DNA of 64,000 bases from the NCBI GenBank assembly GCA_030068525.1, contig JASJOS010000005.1:186001-250000 (forward strand), given 5' to 3'. The translations under genes were made by a program, and so were the position numbers. The first letter of the stretch is position 1, and each line of letters starts with the position of its first letter. The notes beneath the pieces are model-generated. The model was not told where the DNA came from, made no database searches, and saw nothing but the letters and a program-made list of their open reading frames with translations. Of the stretch, positions 32,900 through 41,022 are shown in pieces. The stretch comes from Xanthocytophaga flava. Lineage in GTDB: Bacteria; Bacteroidota; Bacteroidia; Cytophagales; 172606-1.

Positions 32900-34456
32900 A
32901 TGAACTACAATCAACTAACATCCGACCAGAAACTAAAAATTAAAAACATAGCAGAATTAAAAGCTGCTGGATATGAGCCTAAATCAATCAAACAAGAGCT
33001 GAGAGATAACCTAATACAGAGACTACGGAAAAAAGAAGAAGTATTTTCAGGAATATGGGGATATGAAGAAACGGTTATCCCTGATATTGAGCGAGCAATT
33101 CTTTCTATGCATCATATCAATTTACTGGGTTTACGAGGACAGGCCAAAACACGTATAGCTCGACTGATGGTAAATCTGCTGGACGAATACATTCCTGTTG
33201 TCAAAGGTTCCGAATTGAATGACGATCCTTTACAACCTCTCTCCCGGTTTGCTAAGGATCTGGTTGCAGAGCATGGAGATCACACTCCTGTAGAATGGAT
33301 GCATCGAAATGATCGATATACAGAAAAACTGGCTACACCTGACGTATCTGTAGCAGATTTGATTGGTGATGCAGATCCGATTAAAGCAGCCACATTGAAG
33401 CTACCCTATTCAGATGAACGTGTAATTCATTTTGGTCTGATACCTCGTTCTCATCGTGGAATCTTTGTTATCAACGAATTGCCTGATCTTCAGGCTCGAA
33501 TTCAGGTATCTTTGTTTAATATTTTACAAGAAGGAGATATTCAGATCAGAGGTTTTAAGATACGATTGCCATTAGATATTCAGTTTGTCTTTACTGCAAA
33601 CCCTGAAGATTATACCAACAGGGGAAGTATAGTAACCCCATTGAAAGATCGTATCGACAGCCAGATTATTACTCACTATCCTAAAAATAGTGAAATAGGT
33701 AAGCGAATTACAAAACAAGAGGCAGTTGTTAAAAAGGGCCAAGATTCTTTAGTGAAAATGCACGAGATCATGGCAGATCTGATAGAGCAGGTGGCAATTG
33801 AGGCTCGTAGTAGCGAATATGTTGATGCGAAGAGCGGAGTTTCTGCGCGTCTTACTATCTCTGCTTATGAAAATTTGTTGAGTGCTGCCGAACGTCGGGC
33901 ACTAGTAAATGGTGAGAAGCAAACACTTGTTCGGATCGGTGATCTGTGGGGAGTAGTTCCTGCCATTACAGGTAAAGTAGAATTGGTATATGAAGGCGAA
34001 CAAGAAGGGCCACAAATTGTAGCCCAGAACCTTATAGGCAAAGCTATTCGTACGTTATTTCTCACTTATTTTCCTGATCCGGAGAAAACAAAGAAACAGA
34101 AAAGCAATGGTTCAAATCCTTACCGCAGCATTACAGACTGGTTTGGAGAAGGAAATACCATTGACCTGATGAATGATATGTCAAATCAGGAATATCGAAC
34201 GTCTTTACTTGGCATTAAGGGATTACGTGAACTGGTAAAAGAACGTCATAGTGGCCTTGAGGAATCTGAACAATTATTTATGATGGAATTTGCTTTACAT
34301 GGTTTAGCAGAATATTCTCAGATTAGTAAAAATGGCTTAACTGCTGGCTTACAATTTAAGGATCTCTTAAGTAGTATGTTTAGTGGGTCCAACTTTGGGA
34401 AGGACGATTTTGATGATGACGACGAAGATTACGGCGGAAAAAAGAGAAAATATTAA
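32900..34456 (+). CDS. MoxR/Mg-chelatase-like AAA+ ATPase
   Basis: A 518-residue AAA+ protein. Walker A reads GLRGQAKTR, with the A-K-T ending typical of MoxR proteins; the Walker B-type segment is IFVINELPDLQARIQ, followed by LQEGDIQIRGFKIRLPLDIQ and the sensor-1 FVFTANPEDYTNRG. The C-terminal ~150 residues form the helical lid and an acidic tail (DDFDDDDEDYGGKK). It pairs with the VWA protein upstream to form a chaperone or chelatase-like machine. No chlorophyll or cobalamin genes are adjacent, so metal insertion is not implied. A strong terminator follows. Confidence 0.85.
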   Translation: MNYNQLTSDQKLKIKNIAELKAAGYEPKSIKQELRDNLIQRLRKKEEVFSGIWGYEETVIPDIERAILSMHHINLLGLRGQAKTRIARLMVNLLDEYIPVVKGSELNDDPLQPLSRFAKDLVAEHGDHTPVEWMHRNDRYTEKLATPDVSVADLIGDADPIKAATLKLPYSDERVIHFGLIPRSHRGIFVINELPDLQARIQVSLFNILQEGDIQIRGFKIRLPLDIQFVFTANPEDYTNRGSIVTPLKDRIDSQIITHYPKNSEIGKRITKQEAVVKKGQDSLVKMHEIMADLIEQVAIEARSSEYVDAKSGVSARLTISAYENLLSAAERRALVNGEKQTLVRIGDLWGVVPAITGKVELVYEGEQEGPQIVAQNLIGKAIRTLFLTYFPDPEKTKKQKSNGSNPYRSITDWFGEGNTIDLMNDMSNQEYRTSLLGIKGLRELVKERHSGLEESEQLFMMEFALHGLAEYSQISKNGLTAGLQFKDLLSSMFSGSNFGKDDFDDDDEDYGGKKRKY

Positions 34457-34490
34457 AAAAAGAGCTCACATTAAATGTGAGCTCTTTTTT
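34457..34490 (+). terminator. Strong intrinsic terminator
   Basis: GAGCTCACAT and ATGTGAGCTC pair around TTAA-like loop bases, with A-run before and TTTTTT after, directly behind the AAA+ gene. It can act on both strands. Confidence 0.9.
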
Positions 34491-34517
34491 ATGTGTGTAA
34501 TCTTTAGTTTCAATTTT

Positions 34518-35138
34518 TCAAGGCATTGTTCCAAAGATATAGTCCCACAATGGCGAAGATACTCCAAATGCCTTGTGTCCGTCTTTGTAATGATGCATAC
34601 TATGATGAATCCACAACTGACGAAACTTATTCTTAGGAGGAGCATATGCATGAGTGATATAATGCACAAATAAATAACCAGCATAGCCCAATACAAAACC
34701 AGGTAAAAAGGCAAATGCATACTTATTCATAATTAAGTATGTAACACCCAATAGAAGTGTTGCAATGGTAATACTAATAATAGGAGGCATTGCCAGACGT
34801 TCTTTATCCTTCGGATATTCATGATGTACTCCATGCATAGTATACTGAAGTTTGGCTCTTGTCGTAGTATGTGTGCTCATATGGAATACATACCGATGCA
34901 TCAGATACTCGACTAGGGTAAAAAGAACAAGGCCACTAAAAAACAAAACCCCAATTACAAGATAGGGTAATTGAGCCATTGTAAATGCGTATGTAAGCAA
35001 TCCTATCGAAAATAGAACAAAAATTGAAATAGGAATGGAAATGTGTGTGCGGGTTAAACGCTCTAGAACTGGGTTTTCAAAAAGTTGTTTTCTACCTGAA
35101 TTTTTGGGTTTAGGAGTAGTTTGTTGGTTTGTTTCCAT
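34518..35138 (-). CDS. Fatty acid 2-hydroxylase-like (FA2H/Scs7-type) membrane protein
   Basis: A 206-residue integral membrane di-iron protein from ATG 35138 (METNQQTT). Histidine clusters are HRYVFH (81-86), HGVHHEYPKDKERLAMPP (from 102), HYITHAYAPP and HHSMHHYKDGHKAFGVSS. The HGxHHxxPxDxxRLxxPP block is characteristic of the fatty acid/sphingolipid alpha-hydroxylases FA2H and Scs7 rather than of C-4 sterol oxidases. It therefore probably 2-hydroxylates the N-acyl chain of ceramides or a related lipid; this is inference. Four membrane segments are visible. It is followed on the same strand, 137 bp upstream, by bshA. The cytochrome b5 domain of eukaryotic FA2H is absent. Confidence 0.8.
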   Translation of the reverse strand: METNQQTTPKPKNSGRKQLFENPVLERLTRTHISIPISIFVLFSIGLLTYAFTMAQLPYLVIGVLFFSGLVLFTLVEYLMHRYVFHMSTHTTTRAKLQYTMHGVHHEYPKDKERLAMPPIISITIATLLLGVTYLIMNKYAFAFLPGFVLGYAGYLFVHYITHAYAPPKNKFRQLWIHHSMHHYKDGHKAFGVSSPLWDYIFGTMP

Positions 35139-35275
35139 ATGCTCAGTGGTTAAAGGGATGTTAATAATAAAAATAGATACTAACACCAAAAAAATAATGC
35201 CTCATTACTGAAGACAACTAGGTCTTCACTAATGATTTATTATTTCTGGCAAAATATTTAATTATTACGAATAAA

Positions 35276-36430
35276 TTATTTACTGATAGTAAGAAGGTTA
35301 GCCGACTTACTTTCTTCCACAATACGTTGGTAATAAGATTCATATTTTGGCAAAATTGTCGAAATATCAAATTCTGCTGCTCTGTCTTTCGCTTGTTTTT
35401 TAAAAGTGGGAAGGTTCTCATCTTTTAAAACAAATAATGAATTTTTAACCATATCATCTATATCACCGACCGGGCTCAGAAATCCGGAAACACCATTTAC
35501 ATTTAGTTCAGGCAAGCCCCCTGCATTAGATGAAATTACAGGTATTTCACAGGCCATTGCTTCCAGTGCTGCCAATCCAAAACTCTCTTTTTCAGATGGC
35601 ATAATAAACAGATCAGAAACTGAAAGAACTTCTTCTACTGCATCAAGTTTACCCAAAAAGCGTACCGCATCCGCAATATCCAGTTGGCGACACATTCTTT
35701 CGATTCCAGCACGTTCCGGACCATCACCTACCAGTAATAGTTTACTAGGTATTTGTTTATGTACTTCGGCAAACACTTTTACCACATCTTCAATACGCTT
35801 TACTTTCCGAAAATTAGAAGTATGAATCAGGATTTTTTCATTATTGGGAGCAATTGCCATTTTAAAATGCTCTTTCTTCTGTTTCCTAAAACGTTCCAAG
35901 TCAATAAAGTTTGGAATTACCTCGATCTCACGCGTGATTTCAAACTGCTGGTAGGTTGATTTCTTAAGATCATCCGACACTGCAGTTACTCCATCTGACT
36001 GATTGATACTAAATGTAACAACAGGTTCAAATGACGCATCTTTTCCAACCAGTGTAATATCTGTTCCGTGCAATGTGGTAACTACCGGTATATGAATGCC
36101 ATATGTCTTCAGGATTTGCTTAGCCATATAAGCAGCAGAAGCATGTGGAATAGCATAGTGAACATGTAAAAGATCCAGTTGCTCATAACGCACTACATTG
36201 ACCATTTTACTGGCCAGTGCTAACTCATAAGGTGCATATTGAAATAATGGATAGGTAGGAATCGATACCTCATGATAAAAAACATTCTCATTAAAGAAGT
36301 CCAGCCTGGCAGGCTGAGTATAGGTAATAAAGTGTACTTGATGACCTTCTTTGGCTAATGCTTTGCCTAGTTCTGTAGCAACGACACCACTTCCTCCGAA
36401 GGTAGGATAACAGACGATTCCGATTTTCAT
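35276..36430 (-). CDS. bshA: N-acetyl-alpha-D-glucosaminyl L-malate synthase (bacillithiol)
   Basis: A 384-residue GT4-family glycosyltransferase matching BshA along its length: MKIGIVCYPTFGGSGVVATE, the acceptor-loop LDLLHVHYAIPHASAAYMAK, HGTDITLVG, the nucleotide-sugar binding DLFIMPSEKESFGLAALEAM (E-x7-E motif) and SSNAGGLPELN. It catalyses transfer of GlcNAc from UDP-GlcNAc to L-malate, the first step of bacillithiol synthesis. BshB and BshC are not in the window. The organism is therefore expected to make bacillithiol as its redox thiol, as is usual for Bacteroidota. The gene begins just after an AT-rich 692-bp gap. Confidence 0.92.
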   Translation of the reverse strand: MKIGIVCYPTFGGSGVVATELGKALAKEGHQVHFITYTQPARLDFFNENVFYHEVSIPTYPLFQYAPYELALASKMVNVVRYEQLDLLHVHYAIPHASAAYMAKQILKTYGIHIPVVTTLHGTDITLVGKDASFEPVVTFSINQSDGVTAVSDDLKKSTYQQFEITREIEVIPNFIDLERFRKQKKEHFKMAIAPNNEKILIHTSNFRKVKRIEDVVKVFAEVHKQIPSKLLLVGDGPERAGIERMCRQLDIADAVRFLGKLDAVEEVLSVSDLFIMPSEKESFGLAALEAMACEIPVISSNAGGLPELNVNGVSGFLSPVGDIDDMVKNSLFVLKDENLPTFKKQAKDRAAEFDISTILPKYESYYQRIVEESKSANLLTISK

Positions 36431-36731
36431 TTGAAAAAAATAGAAAATATACTTAAAAGGACAACGATTAAAGAAAAAAAAAGTTCGATTAGTTATATTA
36501 TGTTTTAATAACCTTTTGAATTTGAGTCCATTGTATACTGATTATGATACTAAAAACCTCTAAAGCAATAGAAGCTATATATTAGTAGTGAAGATATAGG
36601 AACAAAGAATAATAACAAGCTTTTATTTGTTGGCTGGAGTTGTATGAACAATTACAGAATAAAATCTCTAGGTATACTAATCATAGATCTGTAGAAAACA
36701 AATGCAACTACCATCAATGATAATTGCTGAT

Positions 36732-36873
36732 TTGCGTATTATTCAAAGCAAGAGATTTTTTCGTGAAGGGCAGGCATGCTGTCTGATCAATGAAGAGCTT
36801 GCATATTATTCACAGCAGATTTTATTTTAATCTGAATTCTGGTCATTTTCACTCTTGCACATTATTCACGGCA
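36732..36873 (+). repeat. Three 19-bp direct repeats in a 692-bp gap
   Basis: The word TTGCGTATTATTCAAAGCA (36732-36750), TTGCATATTATTCACAGCA (36799-36817) and TTGCACATTATTCACGGCA (36855-36873) occur in the same orientation, 67 and 56 bp apart, each followed by a T-rich stretch. The gap 36431-37122 between the SelW-like gene and bshA holds nothing else I can identify except the terminator at 37065-37096. Possible regulatory sites or a decayed tandem unit. Confidence 0.65.
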
Positions 36874-37064
36874 AAACATTTTTTGAGCGGAACTCACTGC
36901 AAGAAAATACATGCATAAAGGCACTTTCCTCCATAGGCGGTGTATACACAACATACTGCCTTATTGAGTCTGTAAGCATGTCGTTTACGATGAACTAACT
37001 GTAATAGAAAGAAAGTAAAACAAGGCACAGGAATAGCACCTATGTAAAATGGGGGAACAAGTCA

Positions 37065-37096
37065 AATAAAAAAACCATACATAAACTGTGCATGGT
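37065..37096 (-). terminator. Intrinsic terminator after the SelW-like gene
   Basis: On the minus strand, ACCATGCA and TGTATGGT (one G-U pair) form a stem around CAGTTTA and are followed by TTTTTT. It lies 27 bp past the stop at 37123. Confidence 0.8.
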
Positions 37097-37122
37097 ATCT
37101 TTTACTGTGAATAAGATCAAAA

Positions 37123-37413
37123 TTATGATTTGACACTTTTAGAATCTGAGTGACCAAGAGATTTATCAGGAAAGGCTTTATCCCGAATGAGTTGTTTAAG
37201 TTCTTTAGGCTCCGGAAAATGACCCGCTTGTTTTCTGTCAAAAATCACTTCATCGTTCAGAAAAACAAGGTATCTACCTGCTATTTCTCCTGGACGTAAT
37301 GTGACCTGCCCAAGGTCTTCCGAAAAAGTTGTCAGTAATTCCTGTGCCATCCAAGCTGCCCGTAACAGCCAACCACATTTGGGACAATATTCTATTGTTA
37401 CTGAGGGTTTCAT
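37123..37413 (-). CDS. SelT/SelW/SelH (Rdx) family protein
   Basis: A 96-residue thioredoxin-like protein with the redox motif CPKC near the N-terminus (VTIEYCPKCGWLLRAAWMAQ), then LRPGEIAGRYLVFLNDEVIF and DRKQAGHFPEPKELKQLIRD. This is the Rdx/SelW signature, with cysteine in both motif positions (no selenocysteine). A role in thiol-based redox handling is inferred. It starts 11 bp after the 3' end of the NagZ/beta-lactamase gene and may share its transcript. Confidence 0.85.
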   Translation of the reverse strand: MKPSVTIEYCPKCGWLLRAAWMAQELLTTFSEDLGQVTLRPGEIAGRYLVFLNDEVIFDRKQAGHFPEPKELKQLIRDKAFPDKSLGHSDSKSVKS

Positions 37414-37424
37414 AAAAAACGATT

Positions 37425-40400
37425 CTATTGCTTGATACTGGCTGTCTGAATCTGGTAATTGGAAATAGACTTATATATCCAATCCTGGATTCTTTTCCGA
37501 ATACCATATCTTGCCAGTTTATTATTTTCAGGATTAGGATATACACGATTAGAAAGAAATATGTATACCAGATTTTCATCAGGGTCAACCCATACAATTG
37601 TACCTGTAAAGCCTGTATGTCCAAAAGAATTTTTGGAAGCAAATTCTGATACACTGCCTCCACCATCATTTCTGGGTCTATCCCATCCTAATCCTCTTCG
37701 ATTGCCTTTATTATAAGATCTCGTGAAAGTAGGTAATGTATTATCCTGAAAATAACGTCTTCCTCCATAATAGCCTTTTTGCAGATTCATCTGCATAAGT
37801 ATAGCTAGATCATTTGCAGTACCAAATAATCCCGCATGTCCAGCCACTCCACCCATCATGGCCGCCCCCTGGTCATGAACAGTTCCCCGAATCAGAGTGC
37901 GACGAAAGTATACATCTCTTTCTGTAGGAGCAATACAGTCCTGTCCGTATGTACAAAGAGGATTAAACAACAACTCATCTGCTCCCAGTGGATCATAGAA
38001 ATTTTGCTTTAAAAACTGATCAATGGGTTGATTTAGTAGCCGTTCTGCTATCTTATGTAAAATATAAAAGCTCACATCACTATACTCAAAATTATATTTT
38101 TCCTGAAAAGCTGGCTTATGCAGCAAACGTGAGCCAATAGTCCATTTCCAGATAGAATCTCTCATAAACGCTGTTCCATACATTCCAGGAGTGACTTCTA
38201 CATTAAACTTATCTGATTTCTCAGGACTATAGTATTCTGGTAACCAGCCCTGACGGGTAATTGTACGATCCCAGTGAGACTGAAAAGCAACCAAACCTGC
38301 CTGATGCATTAGTACATCTCTAACTAGGATATTTTCTTTATTTGTCCCAATCAACTCTGGCAAATAAGCAGATACCTTCTCATTGACATCTAATATGCGC
38401 CTTTCATGTAAGAACATAATAGCCTGTAGCGTTGCGGATACTTTTGTCACGGAAGCAAGGTCATAGATAGTATGTTTACTTACAGGTTCCAAGGTATCAT
38501 ACGTCATATATCCATAGGCCTTATCAAAAATCACTTTTCCATCTTTGGCTACCAACACCTGGCATCCTGGCATTGTATGATCTTCAATGGCACGTAAACA
38601 TATTTTGTCTATTATTTCCAATGTTTCACCTTTCATACCAACCCGCTCAGGGACTGAATATCCCAATCTGGCAATGGACGTTGTGATAACACCTGTTCCA
38701 ACTTTTAATACCTCGCTTGCAGTTACAGGCAGACGACCTGTGGCACCTAATGCCCCAAATAAAACCTGAGGAACCAAACGTCTGGTAATCTCATTATCTT
38801 CGTAGGCACAAAGCAGTGTATTTATTTTGTCAAAATATTTAAGACTATATGGCGTTCCAAAAACGGCTAATACTACATTCGTTTTTGTTCGAAGCCGTTC
38901 TATCAGACTACGGGAAGAGGCACGTATCCCATATCCTTGCCCAGGTAGATTATTCAAGTCATGCAAACTAATAATTACAACTTTGTATTGACTCAACCTT
39001 TTTATCATCTTTTGCAAGGCAACTTCAGATGTGTCTTTATCTGCAATAGCATAGTTTGCAACAGTAGCATAATTGCCAACTATTTCCTGGAATGTATTTC
39101 CTTTTGGCAAACCAATGGATACACACGCAAATGTTGTTGTATCCAAATGAACTAGTGGAACAATTGTATTGGTATTTTTTACAACTGTAATTGCCTGCTC
39201 GTATAACTCTTCGTTAATTGCCTGGATCTCTGGTTTATTTAAATCGCTATTCAGTGATTCGGTTTCTATTGGTTTGCGAATATGCAATCCAGTCCAGTAT
39301 TTGGTAGCAAGTATCTTCTTTACACGAGTATCTACGTCATTCTGCAATGAATTTTTTCCTTTTAATGCTTTCTTAACTCTGGCAACTGCTTCCGGTACGT
39401 TTTCAGGAAATAATAAGACGTCATTTCCAGCCTGAATTGCCATTGCTTCAATATCGCCGGGCTTGTAAAGTTTAGTTACAGCTTTCATATTTAAGGCATC
39501 AGTAAATACTAATCCTGGAAATCCAATCTGTTCTTTTAATAAGTCTGACACTACTGCTTTTGACAGAGTAGAGGGTATGATCTTTCCTTTTTCAAAAGAA
39601 GGAACAGCCAAATGCCCCACCATTAAACCACGTAGTGTATCCTGAATAAGACGTCTGAAGGGAAACAACTCCTGCTGTTCCAACTGATCCAATGTCTTAT
39701 TTAAAACAGGCAGTGACTGATGAGAATCTGCATCAGTATCTCCATGTCCGGGAAAATGTTTGGCAACTGCCAAAACACTATTACTCTGAAAACCTCGCAG
39801 GTAGGCAACTCCTTTAGCTGCTACATTCAGTTTATCCTCTCCAAAAGAACGATAACCGATAACAGGATTTCGGGGGTTACTATTGATATCAACAACAGGA
39901 GCAAAATTAATCTGTACACCTAATCTTTTACACTGACGAGCAACTTCTGCACTCATACGAAGAATAGTTTCATTACTACGTATCGCCCCTAGTGTCATCG
40001 CATATGGAAATCTTACCGTACTATCCAGGCGCATAGAAAGTCCCCATTCTGCGTCCATTCCTATCAGAAGAGGCACTTTTGCTAAAGATTGATAGTGATT
40101 AGTAAGTTGTGCTTGAGCCAGAGGGGTACCCTGAAAAAAGATAATACCACCTATATGATAGGTGTTAATCAGTGTCTCAATGCCTTTGATATCAGCTTTT
40201 GCGCTATCTGAATAAGCTGCCACCATGAACAATTGTCCTAATCGTTCATCAGGTGTGAGAGCATTAAATACACTATCTACCCATTGGCGTTCTTTCTCGC
40301 TATAGGGAATCTGTGGCTTTATTGTTTCTTTCCGAACTGTTGTCGCAGAGAACAGGATCAGCGAAGAAAACAATATGGCGACTAAGATCTTTTTCAGGAA

Positions 40401-40472
40401 AACAGGCTTCAATGCCTTCACTTTAAGGAAATTCAAATCCAATGATGCGGTTCTTGGTAATGTAATCAGCAC
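37425..40472 (-). CDS. NagZ-type glycoside hydrolase family 3 / beta-lactamase-family fusion
   Basis: A 1015-residue protein, probably membrane-anchored or exported (hydrophobic segment ~28-44). Residues ~55-420 are a GH3 domain with the NagZ motif KHFPGHGDTDADSH (238-251) and a nucleophile-type Asp in GLVFTDALNMK (D325). A GH3 C-terminal-like domain follows, then a C-terminal ~400-residue serine beta-lactamase/PBP-type domain: SxxK motif SVTK, a YSD in place of YxN and HTGFTG in place of KTG. Together they would hydrolyse terminal GlcNAc and act on peptide or ester bonds in peptidoglycan turnover. This fusion is also known from other Bacteroidota. A TACTTTTG -7 box lies at 40667-40674. Long alternative starts are possible. 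Confidence 0.85.
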   Translation of the reverse strand: MLITLPRTASLDLNFLKVKALKPVFLKKILVAILFSSLILFSATTVRKETIKPQIPYSEKERQWVDSVFNALTPDERLGQLFMVAAYSDSAKADIKGIETLINTYHIGGIIFFQGTPLAQAQLTNHYQSLAKVPLLIGMDAEWGLSMRLDSTVRFPYAMTLGAIRSNETILRMSAEVARQCKRLGVQINFAPVVDINSNPRNPVIGYRSFGEDKLNVAAKGVAYLRGFQSNSVLAVAKHFPGHGDTDADSHQSLPVLNKTLDQLEQQELFPFRRLIQDTLRGLMVGHLAVPSFEKGKIIPSTLSKAVVSDLLKEQIGFPGLVFTDALNMKAVTKLYKPGDIEAMAIQAGNDVLLFPENVPEAVARVKKALKGKNSLQNDVDTRVKKILATKYWTGLHIRKPIETESLNSDLNKPEIQAINEELYEQAITVVKNTNTIVPLVHLDTTTFACVSIGLPKGNTFQEIVGNYATVANYAIADKDTSEVALQKMIKRLSQYKVVIISLHDLNNLPGQGYGIRASSRSLIERLRTKTNVVLAVFGTPYSLKYFDKINTLLCAYEDNEITRRLVPQVLFGALGATGRLPVTASEVLKVGTGVITTSIARLGYSVPERVGMKGETLEIIDKICLRAIEDHTMPGCQVLVAKDGKVIFDKAYGYMTYDTLEPVSKHTIYDLASVTKVSATLQAIMFLHERRILDVNEKVSAYLPELIGTNKENILVRDVLMHQAGLVAFQSHWDRTITRQGWLPEYYSPEKSDKFNVEVTPGMYGTAFMRDSIWKWTIGSRLLHKPAFQEKYNFEYSDVSFYILHKIAERLLNQPIDQFLKQNFYDPLGADELLFNPLCTYGQDCIAPTERDVYFRRTLIRGTVHDQGAAMMGGVAGHAGLFGTANDLAILMQMNLQKGYYGGRRYFQDNTLPTFTRSYNKGNRRGLGWDRPRNDGGGSVSEFASKNSFGHTGFTGTIVWVDPDENLVYIFLSNRVYPNPENNKLARYGIRKRIQDWIYKSISNYQIQTASIKQ

Positions 40473-40666
40473 GACAGTTCTGAAATTGTAAACGGTGAAT
40501 GGATAAGAAAGTTTCGGCTGAGAGCAGTATTCTTATGGTTTATAAAAAAGTTGTTTAAACTCATCTCCACTTTATAATCTTCTTATTGCTTTATATCCGT
40601 AACTCAGATCAGAAATAAAAGGACAAAGTCTCACAAAGTTTTTATAAAACCTTTGAATTATTAACG

Positions 40667-40674
40667 CAAAAGTA
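40667..40674 (-). promoter_or_regulatory. -7 box candidate for the NagZ/beta-lactamase gene
   Basis: Read on the minus strand, TACTTTTG is an exact match to the Bacteroidota TAnnTTTG -7 consensus, 195 bp from the gene start. No clear -33 element was found. It also lies in an AACGC/GCGTT hairpin. The rest of the 550-bp divergent gap 40473-41022 shows no gene. Confidence 0.4.
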
Positions 40675-41022
40675 GCGTTTTTCAGTGAGATCTCTATCTA
40701 CTTTGTATTGGTATGTATGTAAAAAGTCAATAAAACAAGTAAAACTTCATTAATTTGGTTCTCATTTTCAGAAAAATTCATTCTTAGCAGATAGTCAGAT
40801 ACATACATATGACTATCAACTGAACTTTTAACTTCTCTTTTTACTCCCGAAAAATATGCGCATTTTTGCATTATAGTTATGAAATAGCAGATGACAATAA
40901 AATGTAATAGCTATTCTGAAAGATAAATATATTGAAGATCTGGAGAGTAAGTGCCATTAGATCAGATAGTTTGTCAATCGAAAAAATGTGATTCTGCCAC
41001 GTCTTTTTTATGTACTATCTTT

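Noticed and set aside
36732..36873. CRISPR array
   Set aside because: Only three 19-bp imperfect repeats with irregular spacers and no cas genes.
37123..37669. Overlapping minus-strand frame 37274-37669
   Set aside because: Shadow of the 3' end of the NagZ fusion gene and of the SelW-like gene in another frame.
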